A stretch of DNA of 64,000 nt from Pseudomonas sp. TNT3 (GCF_010095445.2 NZ_WFGV02000025.1:1-64000); one strand, 5' to 3'. Shown: positions 1-7,957, counted from the first letter of the stretch. Notes: generated from the letters alone by a model not told the origin. Numbers and translations are program-made.

Positions 1-472
1 CGGCGACCGCTGCGCCGCCGGTGTCCCGCCGCGCCTGCTGTTGATCGATGATCTGGCCACTGACGAAACCGTGCTTGAACAGTTCCTGGGAACGCTTGAG
101 CTCTTGTTGCGCGAGCAGTTGTTCGCTCTGGCGCAATTGCACGTTGGCCTGGGCGGCGGCGAGATTCTCCCGGGCGCGCAATACTTCGGCTTCGGCCTGA
201 TTGCGTTGGGCTTCAAGGGTGCGGGTGTCCATGCGGGCCAGCAGCTGGCCTTTGCTGACCTTGTCGCCTTCATCGACGAGTACTTCGGCCAGTCGCCCGG
301 GTGTTTTACTGGCGATCTGTACTTCGGTGGCTTCGAGGCGGCCATTGCCGACGTACAAACCTTCGGGCAATCGGTCATGCGTCGACTTCCAGTAGCCAAA
401 GCCCCCGGCACCCAGCAGCAGTATCACTAAAGCAGTGACAAACAATATTGAAGAGCGACTGTGCGTAGACAT
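1..472 (-). CDS. HlyD-family periplasmic adaptor subunit (partial, C-terminus off the window)
   Basis: This is the N-terminal 157 codons of a membrane-fusion (HlyD/YbhG-like) protein, read leftwards off the window edge. Residues about 8-28 form one hydrophobic segment (signal anchor). Residues about 42-80 hold the first half of a biotinyl-lipoyl-like domain (ASKTPGRLAEVLVDEGD, then KGQLLARMD). From about residue 85 the chain becomes an Ala/Gln/Glu-rich coiled coil (EAQRNQAEAEVLRARENLAA), as in adaptors that bridge an inner-membrane pump to a TolC-type channel. The ATG at 472 is the only start that keeps the membrane anchor. The pump partner should lie left of the window. I recall that Pseudomonas genes at this place encode an ABC-2 exporter, but that cannot be seen here. 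Confidence 0.85.
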   Translation of the reverse strand, partial: MSTHSRSSILFVTALVILLLGAGGFGYWKSTHDRLPEGLYVGNGRLEATEVQIASKTPGRLAEVLVDEGDKVSKGQLLARMDTRTLEAQRNQAEAEVLRARENLAAAQANVQLRQSEQLLAQQELKRSQELFKHGFVSGQIIDQQQARRDTGGAAVA

Positions 473-602
473 GCGGGCATCCTGCGGCTGTTGCGTCCTA
501 GTCTGGTTGATCTAACGCCGGGGCGAGTTGATACCAGTCAACTGAGGGGCAGCCTAACTCTATTGAGCGCAGAAAAGAGGATGACCGGGTGGTTCTGCCT
601 AT

Positions 603-1052
603 TTAACGTAAATCGAGTACCGCTGCCCATTGCTCGTCCGTCACCGGCATCACCGACAATCTCGACCCCTTCTGCACCAGCGGCATCTCGGCCAGCGCGG
701 TCTGTTGCTTCAGATAATCCAGCTTAAGCAACCTGGGAAACGTCTCGACATGCGCGACATCGATCGCGCTCCAGGCGTTTTTCTCAGGCGTGGCCTTCGG
801 ATCGTAATAATGACTCTCTGGCTCCAGCGCCGTCGGGTCCGGATACGCCGCTTCGACAATCTTTCCGATCCCGGCAATACCGGGCTCAGGGCAACTGGAG
901 TGATAAAAGAAAAACTCGTCACCCACCGCCATGGCTCGCAGGAAATTGCGCGCCTGGTAGTTGCGAACACCGTCCCAGCGCGCGCTGCCAAGCTTCTCCA
1001 GATCTTTGATCGAGAGCTCGTCGGGCTCGGATTTCATCAGCCAATAGGCCAT
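603..1052 (-). CDS. EVE domain-containing protein
   Basis: A 149-residue single-domain EVE protein (PUA-like fold, related to YTH domains that read modified bases). The N-terminus MAYWLMKSEPDEL, the WDGVRNYQARN segment at residues 26-36 and the FFYHSS strand at about 48-53 are typical. The ligand and cellular role are not settled for these proteins; binding to modified nucleic-acid bases is the usual family inference. The start at 1052 is chosen because AGGAG lies 6 nt upstream and the family begins at MAYW. An in-frame extension to 1094 has no family similarity. It stands alone, with a 75-bp AT-rich gap to the next gene. Confidence 0.9.
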   Translation of the reverse strand: MAYWLMKSEPDELSIKDLEKLGSARWDGVRNYQARNFLRAMAVGDEFFFYHSSCPEPGIAGIGKIVEAAYPDPTALEPESHYYDPKATPEKNAWSAIDVAHVETFPRLLKLDYLKQQTALAEMPLVQKGSRLSVMPVTDEQWAAVLDLR

Positions 1053-1104
1053 GGTTTTGCTCCTTGCGGGTTGAGTGGGCAAGTTGTCAGGCAATTTTAT
1101 GACA

Positions 1105-1119
1105 AACCGACAGTCGGTT
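1105..1119. promoter_or_regulatory. 15-bp perfect dyad upstream of the EVE gene
   Basis: AACCGA-CAG-TCGGTT is a perfect 6-bp inverted repeat with a 3-bp spacer, 53 bp upstream of the EVE gene start. Its size and place suit an operator, but no regulator is identified and chance is possible. Confidence 0.25.
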
Positions 1120-1246
1120 GACGCCAGCGTTTGCGTGTAGGGTCACGTTGTCGCAAAATGCCGGCCTTCTTAGCTTGACGCTGCTGCACGGCCTACAACG
1201 GAAACCGCTGCTGTCATCGTGTTGATGTGCCTTTGGGGGGCAATCG

Positions 1247-1399
1247 ATGAAACGCAAACCGGATTTACTATGGATATTGGTTATTTTGTTCGGTCTCGGC
1301 GTCGTGACCACCGGCTATGCCCAAAGCCTGTGGAACAACAACCCCGATGCGCCGATTGAAATCGCTCAGCAACAACAGCCGTCGGCTTACAAGCGCTAG
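1247..1399 (+). CDS. Small single-pass membrane or secreted peptide, 50 aa
   Basis: ATG at 1247 opens 50 codons. It starts basic (MKRKPD), followed by a hydrophobic helix LLWILVILFGLGVVTTGY at residues 7-24, then a polar Gln/Pro-rich tail ending in SAYKR. The shape fits a small inner-membrane protein, or an exported one if cleaved after YAQ. A G-rich run (GGGGGG) 5-10 nt upstream could serve as a weak ribosome binding site. Short annotations often skip it, but I recall near-identical peptides at this place in other Pseudomonas. Function unknown. Confidence 0.65.
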   Translation: MKRKPDLLWILVILFGLGVVTTGYAQSLWNNNPDAPIEIAQQQQPSAYKR

Positions 1400-1420
1400 A
1401 CCTGTCTTTCGACGCCGCAC

Positions 1421-1514
1421 CTGTAGGAGCAAAGCTTGCTCGCGATGACGGCGTCACATTCAACATCGATGCGCCTGAAAACCCCCTGCCGCGAGCAAGC
1501 TTTTCCTTTGCAGG
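1421..1514. repeat. REP-type inverted pair (GTAGGAGC...TTGCTCGCG class)
   Basis: The left arm, CTGTAGGAGCAAAGCTTGCT followed by CGCG, is matched by an inverted right arm (CGCGAGCAAGC...CCTTTGCAGG). The spacer contains ATTCAACATCGATG, a motif also met in other REP doublets of this window. It ends 1 bp before the fau stop codon, so it may double as a 3' hairpin for that gene. Confidence 0.8.
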
Positions 1515-1515
1515 G

Positions 1516-2121
1516 CTAACCTGCGAAATACCACGCCTTGTCTGTCACCGTTCCTTGCAACGGCACATCCCAGCTCGCCTGAGCCAGCCGCTCGACCTTC
1601 TGACATTCATGGGCCAGTCCCAACAGCGTCGGCTTGCGCCAGTTTTTGCGTCGGGCCATGTACGCCAGGCTTCGATCGTAGAAGCCGCCACCCATCCCCA
1701 GTCGTCCACCGACATCGTCAAACCCCACCAAGGGCAACAGCACAAGGTCCAGCGTCCAGACTTTTCGTTGGCGGGCAACGTTGTGCCGGGGTTCAAGGAT
1801 GTGGAAGCGGTTGGGTATGAGCTTTTCGCCCGGGCGGATCCGCTGGAACACCATTTTGGTTCGCGGCCAGGCACTGAGCACCGGCAGGTACGTCGCTTTG
1901 CCCCGACGTTGAGCGGCACGCAGCAGCAGGCGCGGGTCTATTTCACCGTCGGTGGGCAAATAAAGGGAGAGGTGTCTGGCGCGGCGAAACAGCGGGTGCT
2001 GGGCCAATTGCTTATACAGCCCGCGAGCGGCCTGGCGTTGCTGACTGGGTGTGAGTGCGCGGCGGGCCTTGCGCAGCATGCGTCGAAGTTGCGGGCGGGG
2101 AAGCAGCGCAGGTTCGGTCAT
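1516..2121 (-). CDS. fau: 5-formyltetrahydrofolate cyclo-ligase
   Basis: A 201-aa enzyme converting 5-formyl-THF to 5,10-methenyl-THF with ATP, in cytosolic one-carbon metabolism. The N-terminal basic stretch RRMLRKARRALTPSQQ (residues 13-28), the LYLPTDGEIDP strand (53-63) and the ATP-site loop GRLGMGGGFYDR (139-150) match the family, whose usual length is about 200 aa. The ATG at 2121 lacks a clear Shine-Dalgarno. A TTG at 2151 in the same frame is an alternative start. It lies just downstream of the 6S RNA gene on the same strand, the common ssrS-fau arrangement, but here a strong terminator separates the two. Confidence 0.95.
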   Translation of the reverse strand: MTEPALLPRPQLRRMLRKARRALTPSQQRQAARGLYKQLAQHPLFRRARHLSLYLPTDGEIDPRLLLRAAQRRGKATYLPVLSAWPRTKMVFQRIRPGEKLIPNRFHILEPRHNVARQRKVWTLDLVLLPLVGFDDVGGRLGMGGGFYDRSLAYMARRKNWRKPTLLGLAHECQKVERLAQASWDVPLQGTVTDKAWYFAG

Positions 2122-2162
2122 GAATTCGGGCTCGGGAGGGCGGGTACTCAAATCGTACCCGT

Positions 2163-2197
2163 AAAAAAGCCGATGCCGGTATTTAAACCGGCATCGG
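2163..2197 (-). terminator. Rho-independent terminator of 6S RNA
   Basis: On the minus strand an 11-bp perfect stem (CCGATGCCGGT/ACCGGCATCGG) with a 6-nt loop is followed by six T residues. It sits 11 nt past the 3' end of 6S RNA and only 12-42 nt before the possible fau starts. Confidence 0.88.
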
Positions 2198-2207
2198 ACT
2201 GGAATCA

Positions 2208-2384
2208 GGCTCCCCGGATGAACCGCTGCTGACTTAGCCCTTGAACCCGAAAGTTCAAGGTGGAAGATGCAGTAGGCTTTAAGGCTTTCCGTCTAGCGGA
2301 CATGCACACCAGCCCAACGTGCAACCTCCAGGGTAGTGCGAATCGGCTCAGGGACGTGGTCAACTGGCAAGCACCCCAGGGAGT
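2208..2384 (-). ncRNA. ssrS: 6S RNA
   Basis: About 177 nt on the minus strand. I recognise the conserved Pseudomonas 6S segments: the 5' CTCCCTGGGGTGCTTG strand, CCTGAGCCGATTCG, GGTGTGCATGTCCGC, the CGGAAAGCCTTAA segment, CACCTTGAACTTTCGGGTTC, and the 3' CATCCGGGGAG that pairs with the 5' end. 6S RNA folds into a long hairpin with a central bubble that mimics an open promoter and sequesters sigma-70 RNA polymerase in stationary phase. The 5' end is set 7 nt after a TATACT box. The 3' end is set where the closing stem ends, before the terminator. Confidence 0.93.
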
Positions 2385-2390
2385 GATGCG

Positions 2391-2419
2391 AGTATACCTC
2401 AAGCTGTTTCGCGTTTCAG
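2391..2419 (-). promoter_or_regulatory. Sigma-70 promoter of 6S RNA
   Basis: Reading the minus strand, CTGAAA (-35, 2414-2419) and TATACT (-10, 2391-2396) are 17 bp apart, and transcription would begin near 2384. The -35 overlaps the last bases of zapA. Confidence 0.65.
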
Positions 2420-2733
2420 CCCTTGGTGACGTCCGGATCGGTCGCGAGCACCAGATCGACACGATCCAGAAGGTCGCGAACCTGCTCTCGCGTCGAGCCG
2501 CTGGCCTGCACATCCGGGCGTTCTTCCTTGTGCAGAAGATCGTGGGTGATGTTCAGCGCAGCCATCACGGCGATGCGGTCGGCGCCGATGACTTTGCCGC
2601 TGCTGCGGATTTCGCGCATCTTGCCGTCCAGGTAACGGGCGGCGCTCACCAGATTGCTGCGCTCTTCCTGGGGGCAGATGATCGAATATTCTTTATCGAG
2701 GATCTGCACGGTAACGCTATTGCTTGAACTCAT
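2416..2733 (-). CDS. zapA: Cell division protein ZapA
   Basis: A 105-aa FtsZ-ring stabiliser. The N-terminal globular half has the family strand VTVQILDKEYSIICP (residues 7-21) followed by LVSAARYLDGKMREI. The C-terminal half is a helix for coiled-coil tetramerisation. ZapA crosslinks FtsZ protofilaments at midcell. It overlaps the upstream coiled-coil gene by 4 bp (2730-2733), so the two are translationally coupled. The zapA-ssrS-fau order is a widely conserved gammaproteobacterial cluster. Confidence 0.95.
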   Translation of the reverse strand: MSSSNSVTVQILDKEYSIICPQEERSNLVSAARYLDGKMREIRSSGKVIGADRIAVMAALNITHDLLHKEERPDVQASGSTREQVRDLLDRVDLVLATDPDVTKG

Positions 2734-2939
2734 GAGTCTTGCTCCAGGGCCTTGAGGCGCGAAATCATCGATTCGACCTTACGCCGGGCGATTTCGTTTT
2801 TTTCAATGAGGTGCGCGCGTTCCTCGCGCCAGGTCTTTTCCTGAGCTAATAGGAGTCCGTTTTGGCTCTTTAGTTGCTCGACTCGGTCAATTAGCAACTC
2901 GAGTCTCGCCATCAGCGCTTGCAGGTCTGTGTCTTCCAT
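2730..2939 (-). CDS. TIGR02449-family coiled-coil protein (ZapB-like)
   Basis: 69 aa, almost wholly a heptad-patterned coiled coil (LMARLELLIDRVEQLK, then NGLLLAQEKTWREERAHLIE), with no membrane segment or signal. TIGR02449 proteins sit next to zapA in many gammaproteobacteria and resemble ZapB in build, so a cell-division scaffold role beside ZapA is inferred. The ATG at 2939 is preferred; a GTG at 2948 would add three residues. Neither start has a strong ribosome binding site. Confidence 0.85.
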   Translation of the reverse strand: MEDTDLQALMARLELLIDRVEQLKSQNGLLLAQEKTWREERAHLIEKNEIARRKVESMISRLKALEQDS

Positions 2940-3067
2940 TGTGTCCACTGAGATTGTGTCTAGTGTGTGGTAGCTGGCGGACAGCCTTTAATAGTCTTGG
3001 CGAGTCTGTCGATGTAGGATACAAGGCCTTCATTCTAGACATAGCGCCGTCTGGCGCCTAGCTGCCC

Positions 3068-3628
3068 ATGCCCATTCAGAATTCCCCGTACCAAGCCTTC
3101 ACCACCCTGCTGACTTCCAGCGGTCATAACGTCTCGCCTGCCGAACTGCATGGCCTGTTGCTCGGTCGCAGTTGCGCCGGTGCCGGCTTCGATGCCGAAG
3201 GCTGGCTGGTCGATGCCGCCGAGCTGCTCGAAAGCGAGCCGCAGGATAACGTCCGCAATGCCTTGATCGGCTTGCAGGAGATGGTCAAGGGCGAGCTTAC
3301 CGGTGACGACGTGACCGTCGTACTGTTGCTGCCCACCGATGACGAGCCTCTGGCTGACCGTGCCGCTGCACTGGGCCAATGGTGCCAGGGCTTCCTCAGC
3401 GGTTTCGGCCTGAACTGCCGTGACAGCAGCATGCTGAGCCCTGAAGCCACGGAAGTGCTGCAGGATTTGGCGGCCATTTCCCAGGTGCAAGACGCCCTGG
3501 AAGAGTCCGACGACGGTGAAAGCGACTACATGGAAGTGATGGAGTACCTGCGCGTTGCACCGCTACTGCTGTTCAGCGAAACCAAAAAGCCGGATGCGCC
3601 TGCTGCTGCCAAGCCGTCACTGCATTAA
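3068..3628 (+). CDS. UPF0149 (YecA/YgfB) family protein
   Basis: 186 aa, all-alpha YgfB family. Recognised by the N-terminal SPAELHGLLLGRSCAG, the central LGQWCQGFLSGFGL (about residues 101-114) and the tail EYLRVAPLLLF. There is no SEC-C zinc motif at the end, so it is the YgfB rather than the longer YecA type. The molecular function is uncertain; the P. aeruginosa homologue has been linked to regulation of beta-lactam resistance, as I recall. It heads a tight plus-strand run with pepP, ubiH and ubiI, the classic ygfB-pepP-ubiH-visC order, and diverges from the zapA cluster across a 128-bp gap that should hold both promoters. Confidence 0.93.
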   Translation: MPIQNSPYQAFTTLLTSSGHNVSPAELHGLLLGRSCAGAGFDAEGWLVDAAELLESEPQDNVRNALIGLQEMVKGELTGDDVTVVLLLPTDDEPLADRAAALGQWCQGFLSGFGLNCRDSSMLSPEATEVLQDLAAISQVQDALEESDDGESDYMEVMEYLRVAPLLLFSETKKPDAPAAAKPSLH

Positions 3629-3655
3629 TCGACTGCCAGGGAACGCCATCTGCCC

Positions 3656-4990
3656 ATGATTCATATCCCGAAATCGGAATACAGCCGTCGCCGCAAGGCC
3701 TTGATGGCGCAGATGGAACCCAACAGCATCGCCATTCTGCCCGCCGCCGCGGTTGCTATCCGCAATCGCGACGTCGAGCACGTCTACCGTCAGGACAGCG
3801 ATTTTCAGTACCTGAGCGGTTTTCCCGAGCCCCAGGCTGTTCTCGTGTTGATGCCCGGACGCCTGCATGGCGAATACATCCTGTTCTGCCGTGAGCGCAA
3901 TGCCGAACGCGAGTTGTGGGACGGTCTGCGTGCCGGTCAGGAAGGCGCCATTCGCGACTTCGGTGCTGACGATGCCTTTCCCATCACCGACATCGACGAC
4001 ATCCTGCCGGGCCTGATCGAAGGCCGCGACCGGGTCTATTCGGCCATGGGCAGTAACCCTGAGTTTGATCGGCACCTGATGGACTGGATCAACGTGATCC
4101 GCTCCAAAGCGCACCTTGGCGCCCAGCCGCCGAACGAATACGTTGCCCTGGATCATCTGCTGCACGACATGCGCCTGTATAAATCGGCGGCAGAAGTGAA
4201 GGTGATGCGCGAGGCCGCGCGGATTTCCGCCCAGGCGCACATCCGCGCGATGCAGGCCAGCCGGGCAGGGTTGTATGAGTTCAGTCTCGAAGCCGAGCTT
4301 GACTACGAGTTCCGCAAAGGCGGGGCCAAGATGCCGGCCTATGGTTCGATTGTCGCGGCGGGGCGCAATAGCTGCATCCTGCATTACCAGCAAAACGACG
4401 CGGTGCTCAAGGATGGTGACCTGGTGCTGATCGATGCAGGTTGTGAAATCGATTGCTACGCCAGCGATATCACCCGCACCTGGCCGGTCAACGGCAAGTA
4501 TTCAGCGGAACAGAAGGCAATTTACGAGTTGGTGTTGGCCTCACAAGAAGCCGCATTTGCCGAAATTGCCCCGAACAAGCACTGGAACCAGGCCCATGAA
4601 GCAACGGTCCGGGTGATTACTTCGGGCCTGGTTGAACTGGGTCTGTTGCAGGGTGACGTAGACGAGCTGATCGCCAGCGAGGCGTACAAGGCGTTCTACA
4701 TGCACCGCGCCGGTCACTGGCTGGGCATGGATGTGCATGACGTGGGCGAGTACCGGGTCGGCGGTGAATGGCGGGTGCTTGAGGTCGGCATGGCGTTGAC
4801 GGTGGAGCCGGGTATCTACATCGCTCCGAACAACCAGAACGTAGCGAAAAAATGGCGTGGCATTGGCGTGCGCATCGAGGACGACGTAGTGGTGACCAAA
4901 ACCGGTTGTGAAATCCTGACCCAAGGCGTACCGAAAACAGTCGCCGAGATCGAGGCCCTGATGGCCGCAGCAAGGACACAGGCGGCATGA
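3656..4990 (+). CDS. pepP: Xaa-Pro aminopeptidase P
   Basis: A 444-aa cytosolic metallopeptidase releasing N-terminal residues that precede proline. The AMP_N domain covers about residues 1-130 and the pita-bread M24B catalytic domain 175-435. The dinuclear metal ligands are all present: D260 and D271 (LIDAGCEIDCYASD), H354 (HRAGHWLGMDVHD), E384 (LTVEPGIY) and E408 (RIEDD). Length and ligand spacing match E. coli PepP. The stop overlaps the ubiH start by 4 bp, showing translational coupling into the ubiquinone genes. Confidence 0.97.
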   Translation: MIHIPKSEYSRRRKALMAQMEPNSIAILPAAAVAIRNRDVEHVYRQDSDFQYLSGFPEPQAVLVLMPGRLHGEYILFCRERNAERELWDGLRAGQEGAIRDFGADDAFPITDIDDILPGLIEGRDRVYSAMGSNPEFDRHLMDWINVIRSKAHLGAQPPNEYVALDHLLHDMRLYKSAAEVKVMREAARISAQAHIRAMQASRAGLYEFSLEAELDYEFRKGGAKMPAYGSIVAAGRNSCILHYQQNDAVLKDGDLVLIDAGCEIDCYASDITRTWPVNGKYSAEQKAIYELVLASQEAAFAEIAPNKHWNQAHEATVRVITSGLVELGLLQGDVDELIASEAYKAFYMHRAGHWLGMDVHDVGEYRVGGEWRVLEVGMALTVEPGIYIAPNNQNVAKKWRGIGVRIEDDVVVTKTGCEILTQGVPKTVAEIEALMAAARTQAA

Positions 4991-6174
4991 GTCGGGTCAA
5001 TCTGGCAATCATCGGGGGCGGTCTGGTCGGCGCCAGTCTGGCGTTGGCATTGCAGGCCGGGGCCAAGGCGCGAGGCTGGAAGATCGTGCTGATCGAGCCA
5101 TTCGCTCCGGGTGATACCTACCAGCCGAGCTATGACGCCCGTTCTTCGGCGCTGTCCTTCGGCGCCCGACAAATTTATCAACGGCTGGGCGTGTGGCAGG
5201 AAATCTCCCGCCGCGCCGAGCCGATCAAGCAGATTCATGTTTCCGATCGCGGGCGTTTTTCCACCGCGCGGCTGTCGGCGATGGAAGAGGGCGTTCCGGC
5301 GCTCGGGTATGTGGTGGAAAACGCCTGGCTCGGTCAATGCCTCTGGCAAGGCCTGGACAAGGACGTGATCAGTTGGCGTTGCCCAGCGGAAGTCACCCGG
5401 ATGGAACCGCTGACTGACGGCTACCGCCTGACCCTCAACGATGAAACCACCCTGGAATGTGACCTTGCGGTGCTGGCCGATGGCGGTCGTTCCGGGCTGC
5501 GCGAGCAACTGGGCATCGGCATCAAGAAGCGTCCGTACAACCAGAGTGCGCTGATCGCCAACATCACCCCGAGCGAATCCCACAACGGCGTGGCCTTCGA
5601 ACGTTTTACCGACGATGGCCCGATGGCGTTGCTGCCGCTGCCGGACAATCGCTGCGCCCTGGTCTGGACCCGTCTGGGCATGGATGCGCAACGGCTGGCG
5701 GCGCTGGACGATCGTGACTTCCTCAGCGAGTTGCAGGGTGTGTTCGGTTATCGTCTCGGCACCCTGAAACAAGTCGGCGCGCGGCATTTGTACCCGCTGG
5801 CGTTGATCGAAGCCGAAGAACAGGTGCGCCCGCATCTGGCGATTCTCGGCAACGCCGCTCACAGCCTGCACCCGATTGCCGGACAAGGCTTCAACCTGTC
5901 GCTGCGTGATGCGCAGGCGCTGGCCGATGCGTTGCTGGCGAGCGAGACAGCGCCTGGCGACTTCGCCACGTTGCAGGCATACCGCGAGCGCCAGCGTCTG
6001 GATCAAAATCTGACCGTAGGCTTCTCCGATCAAGTGACCCGTCTTTTCGGCAGCACCCAGCCGCTGGTTTCCCTGGGCCGTAACCTCGGCCTGCTCGGTC
6101 TCGATCTGTTGCCGCCAGCCAAGCGCTGGTTTGCCCGGCAGGCCATGGGTTTGGGTACCCGTCCCGATGCTTAA
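4987..6174 (+). CDS. ubiH: 2-octaprenyl-6-methoxyphenyl hydroxylase
   Basis: A 395-aa FAD-dependent aromatic hydroxylase of ubiquinone synthesis. It shows the N-terminal Rossmann fingerprint IIGGGLVGASLALAL (residues 8-22), the RSSALSFGARQIYQ substrate-side motif, the mid DG motif LADGGRSGLREQ, and the second FAD motif GNAAHSLHPIAGQGFNLSLRD. These are the hallmarks of the UbiH/COQ6 family. Assignment to UbiH rather than UbiF/UbiI rests on its place directly behind pepP. It overlaps pepP by 4 bp and the next gene by 8 bp. Confidence 0.95.
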   Translation: MSRVNLAIIGGGLVGASLALALQAGAKARGWKIVLIEPFAPGDTYQPSYDARSSALSFGARQIYQRLGVWQEISRRAEPIKQIHVSDRGRFSTARLSAMEEGVPALGYVVENAWLGQCLWQGLDKDVISWRCPAEVTRMEPLTDGYRLTLNDETTLECDLAVLADGGRSGLREQLGIGIKKRPYNQSALIANITPSESHNGVAFERFTDDGPMALLPLPDNRCALVWTRLGMDAQRLAALDDRDFLSELQGVFGYRLGTLKQVGARHLYPLALIEAEEQVRPHLAILGNAAHSLHPIAGQGFNLSLRDAQALADALLASETAPGDFATLQAYRERQRLDQNLTVGFSDQVTRLFGSTQPLVSLGRNLGLLGLDLLPPAKRWFARQAMGLGTRPDA

Positions 6175-6652
6175 GTGGCTCACCAGCAGGTTCGCAAAAG
6201 CGCGGTTGATGCGTTGGGCCATGACTTTCTACCCGCCGTATCTCGGCGCCGGTGTGCGGGTGCAGCACATCAGCGAAGATTTTCGCGATGTCCGGGTGTC
6301 CATGGGTCTGAGCTGGTACAACCGCAATTACGTTGGCACCCAGTTCGGCGGCAGCCTGTACTCGATGGTCGACCCGTTTTTCATGCTGATGCTGATGGAA
6401 AACCTGGGCCACCGTTACATCGTTTGGGACAAGGCCGCCGACATCGATTTCATTTCGCCGGGCAAAGGTCCGGTGTTCGCCCGCTTCACCATCGACGACA
6501 CCTTGCTCGATGAGATCCGCCGGCAGACCGCCGATGGCGAAAAATACCTGCCGCAGTTGCAGGTCGATATTCACGACGGCGCGGGTCACTTGGTGGCGCG
6601 CGTCGGGAAAACCCTTTACGTGCGGCTCAAGCCGCAAGCGAGACAGGCTTAA
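6167..6652 (+). CDS. DUF4442 (hotdog-fold) protein
   Basis: 161 aa, with the DUF4442 family core GLSWYNRNYVGTQFGGSLYS (residues 46-65) and the VDPFFMLMLMENLG helix that follows. DUF4442 proteins adopt a thioesterase-like hotdog fold, but I see no recognised catalytic Asp/Glu pair to claim activity. The ATG at 6167 overlaps the end of ubiH by 8 bp, and ubiI follows 3 bp downstream, so it is translated with the ubiquinone monooxygenases. A link to ubiquinone or acyl-CoA/lipid handling is inference only. Confidence 0.88.
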   Translation: MLKWLTSRFAKARLMRWAMTFYPPYLGAGVRVQHISEDFRDVRVSMGLSWYNRNYVGTQFGGSLYSMVDPFFMLMLMENLGHRYIVWDKAADIDFISPGKGPVFARFTIDDTLLDEIRRQTADGEKYLPQLQVDIHDGAGHLVARVGKTLYVRLKPQARQA

Positions 6653-6655
6653 AGC

Positions 6656-7879
6656 ATGGACATGCGCGCAGATCTGCTGATTGTCGGGGCCGGAATGGTC
6701 GGCAGCGCCCTGGCGCTCGCGTTGCAGGACAGCGGGCTGCAAGTGCTGCTGCTGGACGGCAGCCCCATGAGCGTCAAACCGTTCGATAGCGAAGCACCGT
6801 TCGAGCCGCGAGTGAGTGCCTTGTCGACGGCCAGCCAGCGGATTCTGCAGCGTTTGGGTGTCTGGGAAGGCATCGAAAACCGACGCAGCAGTCCTTACTC
6901 CGACATGCATGTCTGGGACGGCAGCGGGACCGGGCAAATTCACTTCTCGGCCGCCAGTGTGCATGCCGAAGTACTCGGGCACATTGTCGAGAACCGCGTG
7001 GTTCAGGACGCTTTGCTTGACCGCTTGCATGACTGCGACTTGGGCATGCTGGCCCATGCTCGCCTGGAGCAGATGCGTCGCTCCGGGGATGACTGGTTGC
7101 TGACCCTTGCTGATGGCCGCACGTTGCGGGCTCCGCTGGTAATCGCTGCCGATGGTGCCAACTCGGCCGTGCGGCGCCTGACCGGCATGGCGACGCGGGA
7201 ATGGGATTATATGCACCACGCCATCGTCACCAGCGTACGCAGTACCCAGCCTCATCAGATGACCGCCTGGCAGCGCTTCACCGATAACGGGCCGCTGGCG
7301 TTTCTGCCGCTGGAGCGCGATGGACAGCAGGACTGGTGCTCGATCGTCTGGTCGACCACCCCAAGTGAAGCCGAACGCTTGATGGCGCTGGATGAAGAAG
7401 TCTTTTGCCGGGAGCTCGAGCGGGCCTTTGAAGGCCGGCTTGGCAAGGTGATAAGCGCTGATCCGCGTCTGTGCGTTCCGCTGCGCCAGCGCCATGCCAA
7501 GCGTTATGTCCAGCAAGGCCTGGCGCTGATCGGCGATGCGGCCCACACCATTCACCCGCTGGCGGGGCAGGGCGTGAACCTTGGGTTCCTTGATGCCGCC
7601 GTGCTGGCCGAAGTACTGCTGCAAGCGGCCGCTCGCGGCGAACAACTGGCGGATGTCAAAGTGCTGAGCCGATACGAGCGTCGACGCATGCCTCATAACC
7701 TGGCGCTGATGGCGGCGATGGAAGGTTTCGAGCGATTGTTCCAGGCCGACCCGTTGCCGATGCGCTGGCTGCGCAACGCCGGTTTAAAGCTGGTTGATCA
7801 AATGCCCGAGGCCAAGGCGCTTTTTGTGCGTGAAGCGCTGGGCTTGACCGGGGACCTTCCGGCCTTAGCCAAACCCTAA
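6656..7879 (+). CDS. ubiI: UbiH/UbiF/VisC-family FAD hydroxylase (2-octaprenylphenol hydroxylase)
   Basis: 407 aa, paralogous to ubiH of the same operon. It carries IVGAGMVGSALALALQD (about residues 8-24), ADGANSAVRRL (the DG motif) and GDAAHTIHPLAGQGVNLGF (FAD phosphate/ribityl motif). The family hydroxylates the ubiquinone ring, and the pepP-ubiH-ubiI order supports the C5-hydroxylase UbiI (VisC). UbiF-type activity cannot be excluded from sequence alone. It ends the operon; the next gene lies 130 bp on behind a Fur-box-like sequence. Confidence 0.93.
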   Translation: MDMRADLLIVGAGMVGSALALALQDSGLQVLLLDGSPMSVKPFDSEAPFEPRVSALSTASQRILQRLGVWEGIENRRSSPYSDMHVWDGSGTGQIHFSAASVHAEVLGHIVENRVVQDALLDRLHDCDLGMLAHARLEQMRRSGDDWLLTLADGRTLRAPLVIAADGANSAVRRLTGMATREWDYMHHAIVTSVRSTQPHQMTAWQRFTDNGPLAFLPLERDGQQDWCSIVWSTTPSEAERLMALDEEVFCRELERAFEGRLGKVISADPRLCVPLRQRHAKRYVQQGLALIGDAAHTIHPLAGQGVNLGFLDAAVLAEVLLQAAARGEQLADVKVLSRYERRRMPHNLALMAAMEGFERLFQADPLPMRWLRNAGLKLVDQMPEAKALFVREALGLTGDLPALAKP

Positions 7880-7957
7880 GATCTACACAACCTTGGGGCG
7901 ATTTCCGTCTGTGCAACATCTGGTAACGCCTCCGCGAACTGATCGATTGAGATGGTA

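Noticed and set aside
4816..6222. 468-codon minus-strand ORF opposite pepP and ubiH
   Set aside because: Antisense shadow of two well-supported genes; low-complexity Gln/Arg/His-rich composition.
5891..7696. 601-codon minus-strand ORF opposite ubiH-DUF4442-ubiI
   Set aside because: It runs antisense to three clear family genes, has no domain sequence or ribosome binding site, and is the kind of long mirror frame common in GC-rich genes.
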